This document shows, piece after piece, positions 1 through 7,867 of a stretch of DNA of 64,000 nt (positions within the stretch are counted from its first letter, which is position 1; each line of letters begins with the position of its first letter). The notes under the pieces were generated by a model. That model did not search any database and was not told the origin of the DNA. It saw only the letters and a program-made list of their open reading frames with translations. Origin of the DNA: Hymenobacter sp. APR13 (GTDB lineage Bacteria; Bacteroidota; Bacteroidia; Cytophagales; Hymenobacteraceae); NCBI RefSeq assembly GCF_000737515.1, contig NZ_CP006587.1:2599001-2663000 (forward strand), in the 5' to 3' direction. The translations under genes were made by a program, and so were the position numbers.

Positions 1-1
1 A

Positions 2-655
2 GTGGTGCTGGAAATGGACATGGACGACCCCACGATGGCCCAGCAGGCCCAGGCCGGCATGCTGATGAGCGGCGGCCAGACCCTGCAGACCCTCATGTCG
101 CCGGCCGACTACGCCGCCTTTGGCACCTACCTGCAGGCCAAAGCCGGCTTGCCCATCGACAAGGTGGGAGCTATCAAGCCGTTTTTCCTAGGTTCGATGC
201 TGATGCCGGCCGTGATGGGCTGCCAGCCTGCCAGCTACGAGGCCGCGTTCATGAAAATGGCCCAGGAGCAGAAAAAGGAAGTGCTGGGCCTGGAAACCAT
301 GCAGGACCAACTCGGCGTCTTCGACAAAATCCCGTACGCCGCCCAAAGCAAGATGCTGACCGATATGGTAACCCAGGAGGCTGCCATGAAGCAGGAAATG
401 CAGCAGATGGTGGGCCTCTACAAAACGCAGCAGGTGGAAGCCCTGCGCGAAATGAGCAGCAAAAGCCTGTTCGGCTTCACCGAGTATAACGGCTTGCTGC
501 TCGATGACCGCAACCAGCGCTGGATTGCCAGCATCGAGAAAATGGCAGCCAGCCAGCCCACGTTTTTTGCGGTAGGCGCAGCTCACCTCGGTGGCCCCAA
601 AGGCGTGCTGGCGCTGCTTCGCCAGCAGGGCTACCAAGTGAAGGCCGTTCAGTAG
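2..655 (+). CDS. TraB/GumN family protein, 5' end cut by window
   Basis: The frame is open from the first bases of the window, so the N-terminus (signal peptide and the usual first GxxH block) is missing; the GTG at base 2 is only the first visible codon. The visible 217 residues are mostly helical and Met/Gln-rich. They end in the family's C-terminal block: strand FFAVGAAHLGG (His about residue 195), then a glycine-rich turn and GYQVKAVQ. In this family the two conserved histidines belong to a predicted metal-dependent hydrolase or erythromycin-esterase-like fold; the Bacteroidota members are usually exported and of unknown substrate. A strong hairpin follows the stop, so the transcript probably ends here. 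Family assignment is good; function is not known. Confidence 0.75.
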   Translation: MVLEMDMDDPTMAQQAQAGMLMSGGQTLQTLMSPADYAAFGTYLQAKAGLPIDKVGAIKPFFLGSMLMPAVMGCQPASYEAAFMKMAQEQKKEVLGLETMQDQLGVFDKIPYAAQSKMLTDMVTQEAAMKQEMQQMVGLYKTQQVEALREMSSKSLFGFTEYNGLLLDDRNQRWIASIEKMAASQPTFFAVGAAHLGGPKGVLALLRQQGYQVKAVQ

Positions 656-678
656 GCAGCGTAGCCCTGGCCTGATAA

Positions 679-735
679 GTCCGAGCCCCGGCAGGCAGCA
701 CAGACCCGTGCTGCCTGTCGGGGCTCGGACTTTTG
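679..735 (+). terminator. Intrinsic terminator, 23-bp stem
   Basis: Arms 679-701 and 708-730 are perfectly complementary around a 6-base loop and are followed by TTTTG. It closes the TraB/GumN gene. An upstream GTG at 708 for the next gene would lie in this stem, which argues for the ATG at 771. Confidence 0.85.
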
Positions 736-770
736 TGCTTCCAGAGGTGGCCGGCTTACCTTGCGCCACC

Positions 771-1433
771 ATGCTGACCTTCCTTCGCCGCTACCTGAGC
801 TACCTGATTCCCCTGACCCGCATTACCACGTCGGCCATCAACGGGCCGCTGGAAGTGACGTGGTACCGGGGCCGCAAGCTGCTGGACACGCGCCACGCCA
901 ACTACTCCTACGGCTCGCTGCAGCGGGTGCTGCGCTACGGGCTGCTGTTTGTGGCGCCCGAAACGGCCCAGCAACTGCTGCTGCTGGGGCTGGGCGGCGG
1001 CTCCGTAGTGGAAACCCTGCGCAAGGAGCACCCCGCCGCCGGCCACCTCACCGCCGTCGAGCTCGACCCCACCATCATCCAGCTGGCTGATACGGAATTC
1101 GGTATCCGCCCGAGCCCCGACCTGGCCATCGTGTGCGCCGATGCCTTTGCCTGGGTGCGCACGGCCCCGGCCACCGCCTTCGACCTGATTATTATTGACC
1201 TGTTCATTGACCTCGACCTGCCCGCCGGCCTCCGCACCGAGGAGTTCTGGCAGCAGATCTGGCGGCTGCTCACGCCTGGCGGCCGGGTGCTGGCCAATAC
1301 GCTTACGGCTGCGCACCTGCAGGTGGCGGGGCAGGAATTAGCCGAGTTTCTGCCGCAGCTGGGCTTTGGGGTGAAGGAAGTGGAAGTGGAGCTGCTGAAC
1401 CGCTTATTGATTCTGGAAAAGCCGCTGGCGTAG
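771..1433 (+). CDS. Spermidine-synthase-like SAM-dependent methyltransferase
   Basis: Encodes 220 residues with a Rossmann methyltransferase core. Motif I is LLLGLGGGSV (about residues 65-75), the acidic end of strand 2 is TAVELDP, and the following strand is LIIIDLFID where polyamine synthases have their catalytic Asp region. It resembles the fused or orphan spermidine-synthase-like proteins (PF01564 type) that lack the N-terminal beta-domain, so real polyamine synthesis is not assured. The start at ATG 771 is chosen because the longer frame (from 708) runs through a terminator hairpin and because a promoter-like TTACCTTGC lies just upstream of 771. No operon partner is evident; an inverted repeat follows. 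Confidence 0.75.
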   Translation: MLTFLRRYLSYLIPLTRITTSAINGPLEVTWYRGRKLLDTRHANYSYGSLQRVLRYGLLFVAPETAQQLLLLGLGGGSVVETLRKEHPAAGHLTAVELDPTIIQLADTEFGIRPSPDLAIVCADAFAWVRTAPATAFDLIIIDLFIDLDLPAGLRTEEFWQQIWRLLTPGGRVLANTLTAAHLQVAGQELAEFLPQLGFGVKEVEVELLNRLLILEKPLA

Positions 1434-1468
1434 CGACCAGGAAGGCGTCGTTGCCGTATCAGGCGCGG

Positions 1469-1521
1469 CGCCGTGGCCCGGCGGCCGGCCCAAAACCCGG
1501 GGCGGCCGCCGGGCCACGGCG
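1469..1521. repeat. GC-rich inverted repeat, 19-bp perfect arms
   Basis: Arms 1469-1487 and 1503-1521 match exactly with a 15-base loop. There is no T-run on either side, so it is either a non-canonical terminator of the methyltransferase gene or a structured leader of the DedA gene. Confidence 0.6.
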
Positions 1522-1579
1522 ATACTCCGGTGGCTTTCCGCTTTCTTTGTAGTTCTATTCTACCACCTCGCCCCTCCGC

Positions 1580-2224
1580 ATGGAAATTCTGAAGCATCTG
1601 CTCGACTTCATTCTGCACCTCGATAAGCACTTGGCTGAAATCATTCAGGACTACGGCGCCTGGACGTATGCCATCCTGTTCCTCATCATCTTCGTGGAAA
1701 CCGGCGTGGTGGTGCTGCCCTTCCTGCCCGGCGACTCGCTGCTGTTCGCGGCCGGCTCGCTGGCCGCGCTGCCTGGCTCGCCCCTGAACGTATGGGCCAT
1801 GATGGGCCTGCTCATCGTGGCCGCCGTGCTTGGCGACACGCTCAACTATCACATCGGCGACTATCTGGGGCCGCGTGTGTTCCGCGAAAACTCCCGCTTC
1901 CTGAAACGTGAGCACTTGGAGCGCACCCAGGCGTTTTATCAGAAGCACGGGGCTAAAACCATCATTCTGGCCCGTTTCATCCCCATCATCCGCACGTTTG
2001 CGCCGTTTGTGGCGGGCGTGGGCACCATGAGCTACACCAAGTTTCTGAGCTACAACGTAGTGGGCGCGGTGCTGTGGGTGTCGCTCCTCACGCTGGCCGG
2101 CTACTTCTTCGGGCAGATGGAAATTGTGCAGAAAAACTTCTCGCTGGTGGTGCTGGCCATTATTGCGCTGTCGGTGCTGCCGGCCGTTATTGAGTTCTTC
2201 AAGTCGCGCCGGGCTGCTGCCTAG
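1580..2224 (+). CDS. DedA family inner-membrane protein
   Basis: 214 residues with several hydrophobic segments. It has the DedA (SNARE-associated, PF09335) hallmarks: the re-entrant FVETGVVVLPFLPGDSLLFAAG near residues 35-60, GDTLNYHIGDYLGPR near residues 88-103, and FIPIIRTFAPFVAGVGTM near residues 134-150, where the conserved Arg pair falls. DedA proteins sit in the cytoplasmic membrane and are linked to undecaprenyl-phosphate or phospholipid translocation and to membrane potential. The ATG at 1580 gives a normal family length. It appears monocistronic, with a terminator at 2295-2335. Confidence 0.92.
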   Translation: MEILKHLLDFILHLDKHLAEIIQDYGAWTYAILFLIIFVETGVVVLPFLPGDSLLFAAGSLAALPGSPLNVWAMMGLLIVAAVLGDTLNYHIGDYLGPRVFRENSRFLKREHLERTQAFYQKHGAKTIILARFIPIIRTFAPFVAGVGTMSYTKFLSYNVVGAVLWVSLLTLAGYFFGQMEIVQKNFSLVVLAIIALSVLPAVIEFFKSRRAAA

Positions 2225-2294
2225 CACGGTTTCTTCGGATTCTCTGCGCTTTGCAGGATGCGCGCACCCCAAATGTCATTGGGTTCGTGCTAGC

Positions 2295-2335
2295 AAAAAA
2301 CAGCGGCTTGCCACGTGGCAAGCCGCTGTTTTTGT
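2295..2335 (+). terminator. Intrinsic terminator, 28-bp palindrome with A and T flanks
   Basis: A perfect palindrome with no loop (2301-2328) is preceded by six A and followed by five T, so it can stop transcription from either side. It closes the DedA gene. Confidence 0.85.
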
Positions 2336-2445
2336 TTGGCTGCCGTTGTTGTCGGCGATGCGTGGCAGCCAGATAATCCGGAAAAAAGCCGTGCTAATTC
2401 GGGTGCTTTTTTGTTGCTTACCGCCCTCAACTTATTCTTGCTAGT

Positions 2446-3189
2446 ATGCCTGCCTTCGGACTCATCGGCCTGACCCTGAAGCATTCTTTCTCTCAAACCT
2501 ATTTCAGTCAGAAATTCGCAAACCTCGATTTATCCGACCACCGCTACGAGCTGTTTGAGCTGCCGGCCATTACGGCTCTGCCGGCCCTGCTGGCCCGCGA
2601 GCCGGAGCTACGGGGGCTCAACGTCACGATTCCATACAAAGAGCAGGTATGGCCGTTTCTCAACGAGGTGGCGCCTTCAGCGGCGCGAGTGGGGGCCGTC
2701 AACGTCATCGAATTTGCCGCCGAAGGCCGCCTGATTGGCCACAACACCGACTACATCGGCTTCCGGGACTCGCTGCGTGGGTTTCTGCCGCGGCCAGTGC
2801 CGCCGGGGCTGCGGGCGTTGGTGTTGGGCAGTGGTGGGGCATCCAAAGCCGTGGAGGTGGCTCTGCGCGAGTTGGGCATCAGCTACTGGGTGGTGTCCAG
2901 AAATCCTATGGGCAGCGGCCTCACGTATCAGGAGTTGACCCCCACCGTGCTGGCCGACCATCCGCTCATCATCAACACCACTCCGCTGGGCACCTACCCC
3001 GATACCGAACAGTGCCCCCCGCTCAACTACGCGGCCCTCACGCCCCGCCACTACCTCTACGACCTCATTTACAACCCCAGTGAAACCGAGTTCATGAAGC
3101 GCGGTCAGGCGGCAGGAGCACACACCAAAAACGGCTTCGAAATGCTGTGCATTCAGGCCGAGGAAGCCTGGAAAATCTGGAACCGGTAA
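2446..3189 (+). CDS. aroE: Shikimate dehydrogenase
   Basis: 247 residues. It catalyses NADPH-dependent reduction of 3-dehydroshikimate in the chorismate pathway. The substrate site is visible: SxxF near residue 14, the catalytic Lys in NVTIPYKEQ (about residue 65) and the Asp of GHNTDYIGF (about residue 101). The dinucleotide site is VLGSGGASKAV near residue 128, and INTTPLGTYP follows near residue 180. The length is slightly short (families run 250-290) but both domains are complete. The upstream 100 bases have no obvious promoter match. It is convergent with the TonB receptor, from which a long inverted repeat separates it. Confidence 0.95.
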   Translation: MPAFGLIGLTLKHSFSQTYFSQKFANLDLSDHRYELFELPAITALPALLAREPELRGLNVTIPYKEQVWPFLNEVAPSAARVGAVNVIEFAAEGRLIGHNTDYIGFRDSLRGFLPRPVPPGLRALVLGSGGASKAVEVALRELGISYWVVSRNPMGSGLTYQELTPTVLADHPLIINTTPLGTYPDTEQCPPLNYAALTPRHYLYDLIYNPSETEFMKRGQAAGAHTKNGFEMLCIQAEEAWKIWNR

Positions 3190-3230
3190 GTGTTGGGTTG
3201 CTGGATTGGCGGGTTGGTGGACTAGCGAGT

Positions 3231-3401
3231 TGGTGGCGTGACTGTCATGCAGAGGCGCAGCCGAAGCATCTCGCGTGCTGATGGTGCTTCACTAGCCCAG
3301 GGTTTAAACCCTGGGCTACGGAGCGGTTGCCGTTCCACGATCTGGCAACGTCAGCACGCAAGATGCTTCGGCTGCGCCTCTGCATGACAGTCACGCCACC
3401 A
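3231..3401. repeat. Composite palindromic repeat with nested palindrome
   Basis: Outer arms 3231-3281 and 3351-3401 are complementary over 51 bases with one mismatch. Inside lies a separate 26-bp perfect palindrome at 3293-3318 (TAGCCCAGGG half-site). GTTGG-rich tracts flanking the arms, from about 3190 and to about 3425, are also roughly complementary. It sits between two convergent genes. The arm core (GTCATGC, then GCCGAAGCATCTC) recurs at 24367-24458, so this is one member of a dispersed family. Confidence 0.9.
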
Positions 3402-3431
3402 GCCCGCCAACCCGCCAACCCAACAAGCCAC

Positions 3432-5999
3432 CTACTGCTGGCCGCCGCCTTCGCCTTGTTTGGCGTCGTCGTTCTGGATGCCTTTGCGGCGCTTGGGGGC
3501 CTGGGTGGATACTTTGCCGAAGCGGTAGTTGAAGGCCAGGCGCACCCCGCGCAGGTAGATGTAGTTGTTGCTTTCCTGCGTGAACTGCGGCGTTTCCAGG
3601 ATGGTGTTCAGGTTGCGGGTGGCCTGCAGGAAGTTGTCGGCGTTCAGGGTGAGGTCGGCTTTGTCCTGGAGCAGGCTTTTGCGCAGGCCCATCGAGTAGA
3701 ACGCCCAGGCCCGCTGCTGGCCCTGCAGCTGAATGCGCGGTGAGTTCAGACCCGCGTTGAGCTGAATGCTCAGGCCGCGCCGCCACGGCGTGGCGGTGTC
3801 GTCGCCGGTCTTGGCGAATTTGTAGCTGGAGTTGATATTGATGCTGTACATCAGGCCGCTGTTGCGGAAGGCCGTGCTGGTTACGTCCAGGGCCGGACTG
3901 TTGAGCGAGACGTAGTAGAAGTTCAGGTTGCCGCTCAAATCCCAGAGCGGCACCGGCTTAAACGAGCCGAACAGGCTGGCCCCGTAGGTGGCATTGCGCC
4001 CGATGTTGCGGAACGTCTGGTTTTGCACGCCCTGCTCATCCACAAACCGCACCGTTTCAATGGCGTTGCCGGTGCGCCGCGTGTACACCGAGCCGTTGAG
4101 CACCACGCCCTTCACGAACGTCGTGTAGTTGAGCTCGTAGCTGTCCGTGAATTCGGGATTGAGGCGCGGGTTGCCGTAGCTGATATTGAGCGAGTCGGAG
4201 GCGTTGATGAATGGGTTGAGGTAGAAAATCTGGGGCCGCTGGATGCGCCGCGAATATGCCAGCCGCACCGTCTGGCCGGGCTTGCCGGGCTGGTAGCTTA
4301 GGCTCACGTTGGGCAGCAGATTGGTGTAGTTTTGTGTGAAGCGGCTGGCTTCGCCCTGCGTGAAGCGGCCCGTAATGTCGGTGCGCTCCAGGCGGGCGCC
4401 CAGCCGGGAGGTCAGCTTCTTGCTCAAGCTGAAGCCGTAGGTGGCGTAGGCGGCCAGCACGTCCTGGTCGTAGTCGAAGGTGTTGGAGCGGGCGGCGCTG
4501 CGCACCAGCGGGCTGTTGCCGGTGGGGTCAATCTGGACATCGTACTGGCTGCTCACGCGGCGCAGAATGCCCTTGGCCCCGGCTTCCAGGGTGGCGGTTT
4601 CCGAAAACGGGTGTGTGTAGTCGGTCTGGAGCGTGGTTTCGAGGTTGCGGCTCAGGTTGTCGCTGCCTTCCCGGTAAGTCCGCTCGCCCTCGGTGGCCCG
4701 GCCCGGAAACTGGTCGAGGTCGTAGCGCTGGGTGTTGCGGTTGCGGGTGTGCTGCCCCAGCACGCTCCACTCGCGCTTGGGCTGCCCCTCGAAGGTGCGG
4801 GTGTAGGAGCCGCTGGCGTCGTAGCTCTGGGTGCGGAAGGCGCGGTCGGTGGCGCGGGTGAAGTCGGGCAGCGCGGCCGGCTGGTTGAACTGGTCGTAGT
4901 CGCCCTGGTTGCGGAACAGGTTGCCCTGCACGCTCAGGTTGAAATTGTGCTCCTTGCTGGGGTCGTAGTCGAAGCCCAACCGCCCGAAGCCGCCGCCGCC
5001 TATCGTGAAACCGTCGCCTTCCTGCCGCAGCGAGGGCACCAGCGTGCCCTGCGCGTCGCGCACGCTGCGCGTCAGGTCGTTGCGGTTGGGGCTGTAGAAG
5101 GCGAAGCCGCTGGCCGAGCTGTTAAGCCCGATTTTGCCCCGCCGCACGTTCAGCGAGGCGTTGGCGTTGGAGCTGCGCGTGCCGGCCGCCACGCCCACGC
5201 TGCCGTTGGTGCCTTCGAGGTTGTTTTTCTTGAGCGTGATGTTGATGATGCCGCCCGTGCCTTCGGCGTCGTACTTGGCGCCGGGCGTGGTAATCACCTC
5301 CACCGTCTTAATCTGGTCGGCCGGAATCTGCTTCATGGCATCGGCCACCGAGCCGGCCACGATGCCCGAGGGCTTGTTGTTGATGAGCACCCGCACGTTG
5401 GAGGTGCCGCGCAGCTCCACGTTGCCGTCGGGGTCCACGCTAATCAGGGGCACTTTGCGCAGCACGTCGGCAGCGGTGCCGCCGGTGTTGGTCAGGTCGC
5501 GGTCGGCGTTGTACACGAGGCGGTCGGGCTTGGTTTCCACCACGTCCCGCTCGCCGGTCACGGTCACCTCGCCCAGCTTCTGGGCCGTGGACGTCAGCAA
5601 CAGACTGCCCAAATCCACGGGGCCGTCGGCCACCGTCACGTTCTCCACCCGCACGCCGTAGCCCAGAAAGCTCACCTGCACCCGGTAGGCGCCGGCCGCC
5701 AGGCCCTTCAGCACAAACCGGCCCCGCTCGTCGGCGGCGGTGCCGTCCAGGGGCCGTTCGCCGGTGGCGGGCAGCAGGGCCACGGTGGCAAACTCCACGG
5801 GCTTTTTGGTGGCGGCATCCAGCACGGTGCCCGTAATGCGGCCCGCGCCTTTGGGCGTTTCGGGCAACGCCAGGCGCGGCGCGGCGACGGGTGGGGTAGC
5901 ACCGGCCGGGCGGTTGCCGGTAGGAGGGGCGGCCGGCGTCTGGGCCAGGGCCGGCGCGGCAAGCAGCGTGCTCAGCAGCAGGGCTAGTGCGTGTTTCAT
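3432..5999 (-). CDS. TonB-dependent outer-membrane beta-barrel receptor
   Basis: 855 residues. The start at 5999 gives a clear signal peptide (MKHALALLLSTLLAAPALAQ); the frame extends 50 codons upstream without a sensible leader. Domains in order: a carboxypeptidase-regulatory-like beta-sandwich (GRITGTVLDAATKKPVEFAT, roughly residues 50-130), a plug (TGGTAADVLRKVP to AEGTGGIINITLKK, roughly 160-260), then a long barrel rich in N/Y/R strands. This matches the OMP_b-brl_3 receptor type. The C-terminal tail after the last strand is charged and disordered (Lys/Arg, then Gly/Gln). The substrate cannot be told: no SusD partner is adjacent and no regulator is coupled. It is convergent with aroE. 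Confidence 0.88.
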   Translation of the reverse strand: MKHALALLLSTLLAAPALAQTPAAPPTGNRPAGATPPVAAPRLALPETPKGAGRITGTVLDAATKKPVEFATVALLPATGERPLDGTAADERGRFVLKGLAAGAYRVQVSFLGYGVRVENVTVADGPVDLGSLLLTSTAQKLGEVTVTGERDVVETKPDRLVYNADRDLTNTGGTAADVLRKVPLISVDPDGNVELRGTSNVRVLINNKPSGIVAGSVADAMKQIPADQIKTVEVITTPGAKYDAEGTGGIINITLKKNNLEGTNGSVGVAAGTRSSNANASLNVRRGKIGLNSSASGFAFYSPNRNDLTRSVRDAQGTLVPSLRQEGDGFTIGGGGFGRLGFDYDPSKEHNFNLSVQGNLFRNQGDYDQFNQPAALPDFTRATDRAFRTQSYDASGSYTRTFEGQPKREWSVLGQHTRNRNTQRYDLDQFPGRATEGERTYREGSDNLSRNLETTLQTDYTHPFSETATLEAGAKGILRRVSSQYDVQIDPTGNSPLVRSAARSNTFDYDQDVLAAYATYGFSLSKKLTSRLGARLERTDITGRFTQGEASRFTQNYTNLLPNVSLSYQPGKPGQTVRLAYSRRIQRPQIFYLNPFINASDSLNISYGNPRLNPEFTDSYELNYTTFVKGVVLNGSVYTRRTGNAIETVRFVDEQGVQNQTFRNIGRNATYGASLFGSFKPVPLWDLSGNLNFYYVSLNSPALDVTSTAFRNSGLMYSININSSYKFAKTGDDTATPWRRGLSIQLNAGLNSPRIQLQGQQRAWAFYSMGLRKSLLQDKADLTLNADNFLQATRNLNTILETPQFTQESNNYIYLRGVRLAFNYRFGKVSTQAPKRRKGIQNDDAKQGEGGGQQ

Positions 6000-6127
6000 A
6001 GTGTAGGAAGAATATACCGACGGGTGTGTATAAGCAACAATGCCGCAAAGTCTGGCCTGGCCGCAGAAGGTTGCATCTGGTAGCTGCCTTGAAGAAATAG
6101 TAATCTGCCCCGACAGCAGATCAGGGA

Positions 6128-6165
6128 ATAAAAAAAGCCAGCCGCTCATTTCGGAGCGGCCGGCT
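6128..6165 (-). terminator. Terminator of wrbA
   Basis: A 12-bp stem (one mismatch) lies on the minus strand downstream of wrbA, followed in that direction by a run of T (seen as AAAAAAA on the plus strand). Confidence 0.75.
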
Positions 6166-6222
6166 AATGTTGCAGAGGTGTGCGGAACAATTTCTGTTAC
6201 AAACGTAACAAGAAAAAGTCTA

Positions 6223-6837
6223 TTATTTCACGCTCAGCTTTTTGGCAATTTCGGCGGTGTGGCGGCCCTGGTAGCGGGCACCTTCCAACTCGTTGCCGCT
6301 GGGCTGCCGCTCGCCCTGGCCACCGGCCACAGTGCTGGCGCCATACGGCGTGCCGCCCGTCACTTCATGGTGGCCCATCTGGCCCTGCCACGCGTAGGGC
6401 AGCCCTACCAGCACAAAGCCGTGGTGCAGCTGCATGGTATGCACCGCCCGGATGGTGGTTTCCTGGCCTCCGTGCTGGGTAGCGGTGCTCACGAAGGCGC
6501 CGCCCACTTTGCCTACCAGCGCTCCTTTGGCCCAAAGTCCGCCCGTAGAATCCCAGAAGGCCTGCATCTGGCCGCACATGTTGCCATAGCGCGTGGGTAC
6601 GCCCACCAGAATGGCGTCATAGTCGGCCAGTTCCTCGGGAGTAGCTACTTCGATATGGGCAAAGGCCTTCTGCGCCTCGGTGGCCCCAATCTGGTCCAGC
6701 AGTTCTTTCGGCAGCGTTTCCGGCACCTGCTTGATGACTACTTCGTTACCTTCCACTTCGCGGGCACCTTCGGCTATGGCTTCGGCGAGCTTGAACACGT
6801 GGCCATACGTGGAGTAGAACAGAATTAGGGTTTTCAT
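6223..6837 (-). CDS. wrbA: NAD(P)H:quinone oxidoreductase, flavodoxin-like
   Basis: 204 residues, the normal WrbA length. The FMN phosphate loop is [15 protein letters not shown] at residues 7-21. The family signature [20 protein letters not shown] lies near residues 76-95, followed by [17 protein letters not shown], and the conserved His in LHHGFVLVG. WrbA tetramers in the cytosol reduce quinones by two electrons, which protects against redox cycling. The start is at 6837 because the 21 extra upstream codons do not match the family. Upstream lies a 12-bp palindrome (6901-6912) that could be an operator. Confidence 0.95.
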   Translation of the reverse strand: MKTLILFYSTYGHVFKLAEAIAEGAREVEGNEVVIKQVPETLPKELLDQIGATEAQKAFAHIEVATPEELADYDAILVGVPTRYGNMCGQMQAFWDSTGGLWAKGALVGKVGGAFVSTATQHGGQETTIRAVHTMQLHHGFVLVGLPYAWQGQMGHHEVTGGTPYGASTVAGGQGERQPSGNELEGARYQGRHTAEIAKKLSVK

Positions 6838-7210
6838 GGGCAGTAGGGTTAAGAGAATGAAGTAAATTACGGGGGTAGAAGCAAGTAGAATGCAGTACAC
6901 ATGTAGCTACATGCGAGCAAGCTAGCCAGTATACTCGCTTCCGGAAAGCAAGGTTATCAGGCAGCGGGCAGAGGGCCAGTAACTTTTTTTACAGATATCT
7001 GCCCCAGTATGCAACCGCGCGGTGGCCCCGGTAACTCTTGTGTGTGTTGCGGCCCTGTGTTGCTGCTGGCTATCTTTCGATTCTCTGTTCCCGACTTATG
7101 CTCTCCTTATTTACCCAGCGTACGCTACCTCAGGGCCTGCTCGCTATCCACGGCACCGGCGCCGCTGGCCGGCAAAGCAAGTGAGGGCGCTATCGTCGGC
7201 GCTGCAGCCC
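6838..7210. other. Divergent intergenic region, no gene seen
   Basis: 373 bases between wrbA (leftward) and the sigma factor gene (rightward). I see no convincing coding. The sigma frame stays open back to 7022 but reads as low-complexity, Cys/Trp-rich sequence. A perfect palindrome ATGTAGCTACAT lies at 6901-6912. Confidence 0.6.
6901..6912. promoter_or_regulatory. 12-bp perfect palindrome, possible operator
   Basis: ATGTAGCTACAT, 64 bases upstream of wrbA and about 300 upstream of the sigma factor start. Symmetry and position fit a dimeric regulator site; no regulator is identified. Confidence 0.35.
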
Positions 7211-7867
7211 ATGAGCGGGCTGCGGAGTTTGCTGGCCGGTGCGCCGGCTTCGTCCCCTGAAGCTCTCACGCCTCCCCCCGCTGCCGTGCGCCCACTTATC
7301 CCGCCTGCCCAACTCAGCGAGGCTGAGCTGCTCGACGGCTGCCTGGCTGGCAGCCGGCTGATGCAGAAGTACCTCTACGAGCGATTCGCGGGCCGCATGA
7401 TGGCCGTGTGCCTGCGCTACGCCCAGACCACGTTCGAGGCCGAGGACGTGCTGCAGGAAGGATTCATTACGGTATTCAAGAACCTGAGCAGCTTCCGCCG
7501 CGAGTGCCCGCTAGAGTTCTGGATCCGCCGCATTATGGTGAATGCCGCGCTGCGCCAGCACCGCCGCAACGCCCCGCTGGTAGCCGTCAGCGACGGCGAC
7601 TACCCCGAGGAGCTGGCCGGCGAGGAGTTCACCCTCTCCAACTACGGGTTCGAAGACCTGCTGGCCATGGTGCAAGAGCTGGCCCCCCGCTACCGGATGG
7701 TGTTCAACCTGTTTGCCATCGAGGGCTACGGCCACAAGGAAATCGGCGAGATGCTGGGTATTTCCGAAGGCACCAGCAAGTCGCAGTACTCCCGCGCCCG
7801 GGCAATTTTGAAGTCTAAAGTCGAGCGTCTTGACGCGCAATCCAAGAATGGCACTTTCCGATCCTAA
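7211..7867 (+). CDS. Sigma-70 family (ECF-type) RNA polymerase sigma factor
   Basis: 218 residues from ATG 7211. Region 2 is LMQKYLYERFAGRMMAVCLRYAQTTFEAEDVLQEGFITVFKNL, whose final part binds the -10 element and core polymerase. Region 4 is a helix-turn-helix, YRMVFNLFAIEGYGHKEIGEMLGISEGTSKSQYSRARAILK. A GTG at 7022 would add 63 residues unlike any sigma factor, so 7211 is preferred. The stop overlaps the start of the next gene by 20 bases, which implies translational coupling with the membrane protein that probably controls it. Target genes are unknown. Confidence 0.88.
   Translation: MSGLRSLLAGAPASSPEALTPPPAAVRPLIPPAQLSEAELLDGCLAGSRLMQKYLYERFAGRMMAVCLRYAQTTFEAEDVLQEGFITVFKNLSSFRRECPLEFWIRRIMVNAALRQHRRNAPLVAVSDGDYPEELAGEEFTLSNYGFEDLLAMVQELAPRYRMVFNLFAIEGYGHKEIGEMLGISEGTSKSQYSRARAILKSKVERLDAQSKNGTFRS

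Noticed and set aside
708..770. Upstream GTG start for the spermidine-synthase-like gene
   Set aside because: It lies in the right arm of the terminator at 679-735 and its residues do not match the family.
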